From Pseudocercospora fijiensis CIRAD86 (Eukaryota; Ascomycota; Dothideomycetes; Mycosphaerellales; Mycosphaerellaceae), in the NCBI RefSeq assembly GCF_000340215.1, contig NW_006921547.1, positions 530,140-594,139 on the forward strand: a DNA stretch of 64,000 nucleotides. Direction: 5' to 3'. The notes below the pieces were generated by a model that did no database searches, had not been told where the DNA came from, and worked only from the letters and a program-made list of their open reading frames with translations. A program made the position numbers and the translations under genes. Positions 57,208-64,000 of this stretch are shown one piece after another (position 1 is the first letter of the stretch; every line of letters starts with the position of its first letter).

Positions 57208-57540
57208 TATAGTAGGGAAGCCCGGCTTAGTATAGGTATATACCTTTATATCTTTTCTTTCCTCTAGCGTACCTTTTTAGATAGATATATATACAGATAG
57301 AGAGAATATACCTACGACAATATATAGAAGGATAGATATAAGAACTATATCTTGCCTCGCTATAATATAGCCCTCTCCGTAATTATTCTCTTCTTATTAA
57401 TATTTACAATGCCTTATCTTAGAAGTATATAATGCTACGCCGACCCCTCCCTAATATCTAAGAGATATTAAATACTAGGCCTATAGTATATAGTTCCCTA
57501 TATATATACCTCTACCTACGACCTACTCGTCCTACCTATA
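57208..57540 (+). repeat. Left LTR of element F
   Basis: 333 bp, TATAGTAGGG...CCTATA; pairs with 63086-63418. Confidence 0.93.
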
Positions 57541-58600
57541 TTTTCTAGAGCCGAAGATAGGGCTATCTTTATTTATTTAAAGGTATAGGTATATATATAG
57601 TTACGAAGAAACGATTATAGCCTTCGCCTAGAGCGAAAGCTAAGCTACTAATACAATACTACCGCTAAAGAGATATTAGCAGTATCGAGACGTCCTACTA
57701 GTATTAAACTATTACCGACCTAAGGCAAAAAGGAAAATACTATTACCGATATAAAGCAAAAGGATTAGTATTAACGAATGTTACGAATCCCTACCTAGCT
57801 ATAGTAGGCGGGACCTTATAAGAAACGACCTATATAGACGGGAGCCTAAGGATCCCGTTATAAGAAACTAGAGATAGGGATATAAAGAACCCCGAAGAAT
57901 TAATAACGCCCCCTTCTCTTCTACTAATTAGCGTAGACCTAACTCGAAACCTCCTTCTAGACTACTACGACCCTTCTATAAAACTATAATCGGCATACTA
58001 CGAGTTAATAGAAATTAGTAGCGAGGAACAAAGGGGGTTTAGAATAGGTATAGCGGGTATAGTAGCTAGCTAGCTAGGAAACCTTCGCCTCCCCCTTTTA
58101 TTTCCTATATATATAGGCTACCGCCCTCCCTCTCCTTACTTCGAAGACACGGACGCGATACGTACTATAAGATACGCTATAATATACTTACGTTCTTTAC
58201 CCTAAAAACGCCTAATAACCTATCTAATTTTATTAATACTGTATCCTTTCTATTCCTTCTACTTATTTATCGTCTTCTATAAATCGTTTATTCTATCGAC
58301 GAAATAAGCTCTTAGGAGAATAGTAACAACCCTATCCCGGTAGAGCTACCTTTATAGGCTCCCTCGGATACTACTACCTACCGAGACCTACCTCTAAATT
58401 TTATTCGTAGCTACCTCGATACTAACTCTAATACCGAGAGGACTACGGCCTTAGGAAGCTATAGAGACACTAGTATAGACAATAGTAAAGCGGCTTAAGG
58501 AGGCATTGCCTAAGAAGGCGGTACTCGAGAAGTTCCCTAGTAGCTTACCTAAGCAACCGGAGGGCTATCCCCTTAACTTCTCTAAGGTCTTCTTTAGGCC
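57541..58600. other. Element F 5' leader, no gene recognised
   Basis: This lies between the left LTR and Gag. Short AT-rich and pyrimidine-rich stretches, no convincing frame. The primer site after 57540 (TTTTCTAGAGCC) does not match a tRNA end I recognise. Confidence 0.4.
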
Positions 58601-58619
58601 TTCTTAGACTTAAAGCCGC

Positions 58620-61430
58620 AAATGCCTCTCCTAGGGACCGTTAAGAACCCCCTCTTTACTAGAGAAAACGCTAATAACTTTGTTAAAAGGTTCTCTACTA
58701 TCCTTAAGCGATACTACCCGAGGTATAAAACTGCTACTACGGTAAAACTCCTTATCGCTAATTGTAAAACTAGTATCCGACCCCGAGTTATTTAGCTCCT
58801 AGGAACTAAGCCTCTTAAGTAGGAGACCTTTTTAAAGAATTTAAGCGCGAGTTTGCTAACTAGGATATCGCGGTTTAGTTAAACTCCCGCGAATACCTTA
58901 AGTAGCTATATACTAGACAAACGGCTAAGAGTAATACCCTTCGTTTTTGCTAGGACTTCTATAGTATCTTAGAAGGGATACCGAAGAGACTTCTTAATAA
59001 TATTACGAGGAGCCGTCTATTTCTAAAAGGCCTAGGAGGCTCTATACCTACTATTATACCTCGTATCTACGAAAAATATATTATTTACCCTTACGATAAG
59101 GAGTCCTATACTAACTTCGAATAGATTTATCGTACTTAGTACGATCTAGCTCGTAGCTAATAGGGCTTCTCGCTCCTTACTAGTAACGATAGCGGCTACT
59201 TAAAAGAGCTACGAGAGATAGTTAAGAAAAGAATACTAAGTACGCGGCCTACCCTAGATATCTAACGATAAGAGGTAGCTCTTAAGCCTATTGCTAAGCC
59301 CGGTATCGACGACCTTATTAAACAATTCTAAGATCTAAAGCTTTACGTCCTCTTCCGAGATAATTAGAAGGGTCCTACTATAGGCCCGGTTAATACTAAT
59401 ACCGATTCGTATACCCTATAGCGCCCTTACCCCTTCTAGAACGATAATGCTATTATAGTTTAGCTATATAATAACTAGTTTATATAAGGGCCTACTATTA
59501 ATGCTTTTGCTTTTTAGTCTATCCCTAGTATAGAGGGTCGCTATTACTATTACGGAGCTAAAGGCTACCTTCGCCTAAACTATAGACCCTATTAGTATAT
59601 ATAGGACTAAGGGTTCTACTATATTCGAGACCGTACGTAGTACCTCGGGCCCTTAGGTATACTATACGCTACCCTATTCCGCTTCCGTAATAGCCCTACC
59701 CTCCTAAAGCTCGCTATTATACTTCCGCTCCTCGAAGCCTATTACTAGTAGGAGATTGTCTTTCTACCTAAATTTAGGATAGAAGCCCTTCGAAACCAAT
59801 TTAACTATCCTCCTTAGTAACTACGGCGAACTATAGCTTCTAGTATCCTAGCTTAACTAGCCCCTCGAGTTCTAACTACTCGAGCCCTAGCTCTAATAAT
59901 CCCTTCCGCCCTACCCCCTCTACCTTTAAGGTCTCTAGGGAACCCCTACGGAGGGATCGCCTCGAACGATACTCGTAATAGTCTTCCTATCCCTACTACT
60001 ATCCCTACTACTACTAGGCGGGTTATACTATACTAGAGGCCCTATAATCTAGGTATTATTAAACAGGCCGATAAAGAACTAGATTTTAGCAATTACGAGG
60101 CGGTAATAGTTATAGATACCCTTTCCTATACTCGTAGCTAGGATACCCCGCTTAGGAATAGTCTTCCTATTACCGCTATTGCCGACGTAAACCGAATTCG
60201 GAAGGCTACTACTAAGTAGAAGTATACTACGAAGACTAAGGGCATTCGTAATATAGTTTAAGGACTTAGTATTCGAAAGGTAGAGGAGCGAATTCGGAAA
60301 CAAACCTAGCCTCGAAGAGCTACTTAAAGGTTCCCGAGCCTACTACCTCTAAGAGCTTAGTCTAAGGAAAAGGTTAGTCGTAACCCTCCTACTACTAGCC
60401 CTTCTAGTACCTATAGGTAGCCTACGGCTAAATCCTTAAATAGTAACGCTAGCCTACCTAAGGATAGTAACTTAGAAATAGATAACATACTACCCCCTAC
60501 CCCGAGACCTGCCGCTAAAGAGCTATCGAAAGGGATAAACCCTCCGAGCCGGTAGCGAGCTACGAGAAAGGAGCCTAAGATAACTAATATTATAAAGAAT
60601 CTTTAGAAATATTATAAGGACCCCGACTTTTAGGTAAAGAAGTTCCTTAGTAGAAATAGTATATAGCTTAGTAATACTAAGCCCCTCGCCTATATTCTAG
60701 AATATTAAAAGCTCGTTACTCGTTAGCTAAACGATAACGCGCTTGCCTTAAGAATTCGAGAGCTAGAAAAGGATAAAAACGATAAGATTCCCTACTAGAT
60801 TATAGAGATAGTAGGTAGGGTAGCTACCTTAGCTACTAGGAAAACTAGACCTAGGCAACCTAAGGACTACCCTATTCTAGTCCTTACCTCTACCCGGGAA
60901 TTCTTTACTAGCCTTAATAAGGAAGAGGGTTATAGAGAGTACGAGGTAAGAAGTTATCCGAGACCCTAATTCGATTAGCCGGAGAAATAGACTTAACTAC
61001 TATGCGGTATAAGTTATTTCGTCCGGGGTAGATACCCTTCCTAATAAAATACTCTATATCGACCCTAGCTAAATACGCCTTTTATTAGTCGACGACAACT
61101 TCGCCCTTATTCCTAGCCCGTATATTACTATTACTATTAATAGGTGCCTTAAGATCCGCGCTCTTATTAATAAAGGCTCTAAGGGGAATATATTAAATAC
61201 GAAATTCCTATAACGAGCTAGCCTTACTCTTTTAAAAGGTCTTATTCTAAATATATAAGGGGCTAGAGGAAGGGCTAAATTTATCGGTATTAGTACTTCC
61301 GTTCCTATCTCTACCTTTAATATCGAGTATAAAACCGACTTCCTTATTATACCCCTAGGAGATAACGACCTCCCTATTATCCTTAGTTGCCTATAGGCTC
61401 GTAAGAACCGCCTTATCGCTCGAAATATAG
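58620..61430 (+). pseudogene. Element F Gag and protease-like region
   Basis: From about 58650 the frame reads NPLFTRENANNFVKRFSTIL, KRYYPRYKTATTVKLLIANC and then EFKRE.AN-DIAV, a Gag-type helical domain. A zinc knuckle is at about 59530-59590, reading RYYYYGAKGYLRLNYR, where Tyr replaces each Cys/His of C-x2-C-x4-H-x4-C. A Pro-rich linker follows. 60440-60960 is shared with E. At about 61160-61205 ALINKGSKGNILNT fits a retropepsin box (IDTGS in type) with Asp changed to Asn. RT does not follow. Confidence 0.72.
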
Positions 61431-61929
61431 ACGATAGCTCCTAGGAAGGAACTATTTCTACGCGCGGAGGCCGCTCTACTACCTTTACTATCCTTACTAG
61501 CTCTAAGAATTATATCCTACTTAAGGAGCTCCTTAGTCGCAATAATACCTAGTAGTTAAAAAACTAGGTAGCGGACGAGAAACTAGCGTCGAGTCTGCCC
61601 TAATTTCGAAACCGCTAGGTAGAGGTATTATATATACCGTCGTAGGTTATTGTTTAATAAGAAATATTAATACGATAGTATACGGCAAAAAGGTAGGTAG
61701 CTATATAGTATACTAGCTAGCTTGCTAGGGTATATTAATTAGTCCGGTAGCCGGCCCGCCCCTACTTCTACTACCTTTTCTTACCTCGCTTAGACTAGCC
61801 CCGGCGTCTCCTAGTATCCCCGGCATTCCCGTATCCCTATAACTGCCTTCTAGTAATAACCTATATAAAGGCCGCCTAGCTAGCACTAACGAGCTAAAAG
61901 GCCAGTATCGGAATATAGGCTAGGAATAG

Positions 61930-62945
61930 TATCCGGTCGGTACTCTTAGAGTACGCTTAACCCTTCCCTATCTTCTATACGGCGCTTAGGTATTACTAAA
62001 GAATACTAATAGGATAACTATACTCCCCTAGTTCTACCGATACGACTTAATAACTAGAAAGCTCGATTACGAAGCTAGAGGTATATTCTAGGAACTTGCC
62101 GCCGCCTACCGAGACCTTCTTCCTAGCCCTACTTCGCCTTCTAGTCTTATAAATAAGTATAGTGCCCCTCTATACGCGTTCCTAGCTATAGTGCGCCTAC
62201 GTAATAATAACCTAATCTTAGAAGCCCTCGTCGGTTAGTTAAAGTAGGATAATACTATAGTATAGTAGTATATTCGAAGACTCTTTAGTAACCTTAATTA
62301 GGAAGGCTCCTCTTATATACTTAAGAAGTATTTAAAGCAGTATCGCAAGGATATAGCGTCGGTATACTCTAAAATAATAAGTAAGGTTATTCGGCTCGAG
62401 TAGGAACGTTTTAGAGAGAAATTAGTCTTTAAGGCTCTTATATAGTCTTTAAAAGATTAGAGCTATCTCCTAAATAACGGCAAAGATCGGTATATACGCC
62501 TAAACTAGGATAACTTCTGTAGATACTAGCCTGCGCCTAACTCTAGGGAGGAGTTTAACTAGGGAGGGTAGGGATTTATATACTAGTAGGAGCCTAGTAA
62601 GGCGGACCTTCCTCCTAACTAGCGGCAATCTAGCGCTCTCTTAGCGAAGCCTACTATCTACGCTTCGAAAGTCTCTACCCCTAGTAGAGTGCTCCCGAAC
62701 GTTAACCCCTAATAGCTTAGTACTCCTAGAAGGCAGCCTCCTTAGCTACCCTCGTTAAAGTAGCCTATAACCCCTATAGCTAATCCGAATAAGCGATAGA
62801 CTCGCTAGGATATACGAGCTAAGGCTACGCGGACCTAGGCTTTTATCGATTAGTTTAACTAGTAAGGGCGTAGCGGCAATTATAGTAGCTAAGGTCGTAG
62901 AGGAAACTATAGTAGACTAATAACTCGCGGTAGGAAGAAATAAGT
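61930..62945 (+). pseudogene. Element F second frame, unrecognised
   Basis: More than 210 codons in one frame with TAG-type breaks only. Landmarks: YDLITRKLDYEARGIF, LAAAYRDLLPSPTSPSS, YAFLAIVRLRNNNLILEALV, YILKKYLKQYRKDIASVYSK and REKLVFKALI; the C-terminal third is low-complexity and Gly/Arg/Asn-rich (GRRGNYSRLITRGRKK), suggestive of nucleic-acid binding. No family is recognised. It occupies the place where E carries pol and its 3' frame. Confidence 0.55.
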
Positions 62946-63074
62946 AGGGGGCCTATAGTAGCTAGCTAGCTAGGATACCTTCATAGGATAATTAATTTAG
63001 TTTCTTTATATATTTAAGGTTTCTTAGTCCGGGAGGTAAGGAAAACGTTAGTCTAAGGGCAGACTTCTTAGTCC

Positions 63075-63085
63075 GGGAGGGAAAA
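63075..63085 (+). promoter_or_regulatory. Polypurine tract of element F
   Basis: CGGGAGGGAAAA-type tract directly before the right LTR; the same tract is found inverted at 11847 in E. Confidence 0.75.
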
Positions 63086-63418
63086 TATAGTAGGGGAACC
63101 CGGCTTAGTATAGGTATATACCTTTGTATCTTTTCTTTCCCTTAGCGTACCTTTTTAGATAGATATATATACAGATAGAGAGCCTATAGCTACGATAATA
63201 TATAGAAGGATAGATATAAGAACTGTATCTTGCCTCGCTATAATATAGCCCTCTCTACGATTATTCTCTCCTCGTTAATATTTATAATGCCTTATCTTAG
63301 AAGTATATAATACTACGCTAATCCCTCTCTAATATCTAAGAGACATTAAATACTAGGCCTATAGTATATAGTTCCCTATATATAAACCTCTACCTACAAC
63401 CTACTCGTCCCGCCTATA
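63086..63418 (+). repeat. Right LTR of element F
   Basis: 333 bp, the same length as the left LTR. Base differences between the two are mostly of RIP type. Confidence 0.93.
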
Positions 63419-63422
63419 GTAG
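63419..63422. repeat. Target duplication of element F, right
   Basis: GTAG; the A1 chromodomain frame resumes with GAACCC. Confidence 0.85.
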
Positions 63423-63540
63423 GAACCCCTAGATTATATCGCGGATACCTTAGCGCTAGATAACTTCGAAGCGAAATATAGACAAATCGAGTCGAACGAT
63501 AGACCTTTAAGAGACTAGGAAAAGAGAGGAAAGCGGACGT
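63423..63540 (+). pseudogene. gypsy A1 chromodomain end
   Basis: The frame continues from 57207: EPLDYIADTLALDNFEAKYR, then IESNDRPLRD, a TAG and a basic tail ending near 63540. Together with 57110-57207 this forms a complete chromodomain of the WSGY-KPTWEP type. Confidence 0.8.
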
Positions 63541-64000
63541 AATAAAGCGGGAACCTAGAGTTTTCCCGCGGAATAACAATTATTAATTTATAGATTTTAC
63601 GGAGTTTTACTAACCTTTAGAGTTCTTACTAACTTATTAGTTTTGTTTACGGAATATTTTAGTTTACTTAAGAGACTAGAGAAAGGAGATAAAATTTAGG
63701 ATAGAGAAAGATTTTATTTAGGTATTTATAAGTAAGTATCGGGTCTCTATCTAAAATTAAGAGGTCCTCTTAGGATAGAAAAAAAATAATAATACCTCCG
63801 GAACTACCTAGAGCCTACTAGGAAACCTACGGGAACCCTTATTAACTAGCCACCTACTCCGCCGGGCCTAGACGATTGTTCCTAAGCCGAAGAGCGGTAG
63901 GAACCCCTCTAGAAAAAGAGATTAGGGAGAGAAAATCGACGGATAGGAAAGGAACTTACGTCTAAGTCTATTAAGCTACAATATTAGCGACGGTATTCGT
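63541..64000. other. gypsy A1 3' region, possible start of 3' LTR
   Basis: No gene. A purine-rich stretch at about 63679-63698 (GAGAAAGGAGATAAAA) could be the A1 polypurine tract, with a 3' LTR beginning after it and leaving the window. Not confirmed, since no matching 5' LTR was found near 41000. Confidence 0.35.

Larger units (their letters stand above)
57208..63418 (+). mobile_element. Non-autonomous LTR element F (relative of E)
   Basis: This is 6.2 kb with two 333-bp LTRs, GTAG duplication and a purine tract before the right LTR. The internal part has a Gag with zinc knuckle, a protease-like segment and a further unrecognised frame, but I found no RT, RNase H or integrase. LTR ends, purine tract and the 60440-60960 segment match gypsy E, whose Pol could have acted in trans. 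It is inserted in the chromodomain of A1. Confidence 0.88.
41331..64000 (+). mobile_element. Ty3/gypsy chromovirus A1, split by B, C and F
   Basis: A1 survives in four pieces: 41331-42833 (gag, protease), 49742-50989 (RT, RNase H), 55298-57207 (end of RNase H, integrase, start of chromodomain) and 63419 onward (rest of chromodomain and 3' region). Each break is bordered by a short target duplication, and removing the three insertions gives a continuous frame. Copy A2 at 1-2665 shows the uninterrupted sequence for the first two joins. It is the oldest element in this block, since all three others lie inside it. Confidence 0.9.

Noticed and set aside
60079..60303. Minus-strand 74-codon open frame
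   Set aside because: It is antisense to the readable Gag linker of element F, and its residues are low-complexity Ser/Leu/Asn, typical of a shadow frame.
63394..63579. Minus-strand 61-codon open frame
   Set aside because: It overlaps the F LTR end and the A1 chromodomain, which reads in the opposite strand with family motifs.
1..64000. Alternative genetic code in which TAG/TAA encode Gln or Trp
   Set aside because: The same regions also show Cys-to-Tyr, His-to-Tyr and Asp-to-Asn changes and loss of ATG starts, and stops replace both Gln and Trp. Loss of CpA/TpG by RIP explains all of this; reassignment does not.
1..64000. tRNA or rRNA genes
   Set aside because: No cloverleaf with intact A and B boxes or recognisable rRNA stretch was seen by eye; a tRNAscan run would be decisive.

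Overview
The window is a block of dead transposable elements from a filamentous ascomycete that has undergone very heavy repeat-induced point mutation (RIP). The first 560 bases contain no CpA and no TpG, while CpG stays common and TpA is everywhere. Almost every former Gln (CAG/CAA) and Trp (TGG) codon has become TAG or TAA, and Cys and His codons read as Tyr. As a result no long open frame survives, yet protein families can still be read through the stops on one strand or the other. A class of fungus with many 50-90 bp introns and RIP (Pleosporales-like) is likely; I cannot name the species.

Layout. 1-2665: fragment of Ty3/gypsy family A. 3403-4270: a small four-exon gene inactivated by RIP. 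4283-11522: minus-strand gypsy chromovirus D, split in its integrase by a non-LTR element (LINE1, 5481-10369, 16-bp target duplication). 11523-18455: minus-strand gypsy E, with a 3' LTR. 18735-28870: a mosaic holding two inverted copies of a histone H3-like gene (18932-19559 minus, 28012-28659 plus), a third and more divergent H3-like gene (about 26220-26717), a hAT transposase (to about 25590) and several unrecognised frames. 29100-35640: a second LINE with a C-terminal RNase H. 35990-36930: an unrecognised decayed gene. 37890-40950: minus-strand gypsy G, gag/protease and pre-RT region.

41331-64000 is one gypsy chromovirus, A1, cut by three younger LTR elements, each with matched LTRs and target duplications: B (42834-49741, 347-bp LTRs, CCTAC), C (Ty1/copia, minus, 50990-55297, 302-bp LTRs, AGGAG) and F (57208-63418, 333-bp LTRs, GTAG). 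Removing the three insertions and one copy of each duplication restores a continuous gag-protease-RT-RNase H-integrase-chromodomain order, and copy A2 at 1-2665 confirms the first two joins. F has gag and protease but no RT or integrase; E has related LTR ends, a homologous gag-protease region and a full pol, so F looks like a non-autonomous relative of E. C lacks integrase.

The most unusual content is the histone H3-like gene family. Its introns are still recognisable, and its N-terminal tails are unlike canonical H3. All copies seen here are mutated, so this window shows fossils; whether intact relatives exist elsewhere in the genome cannot be judged from it.
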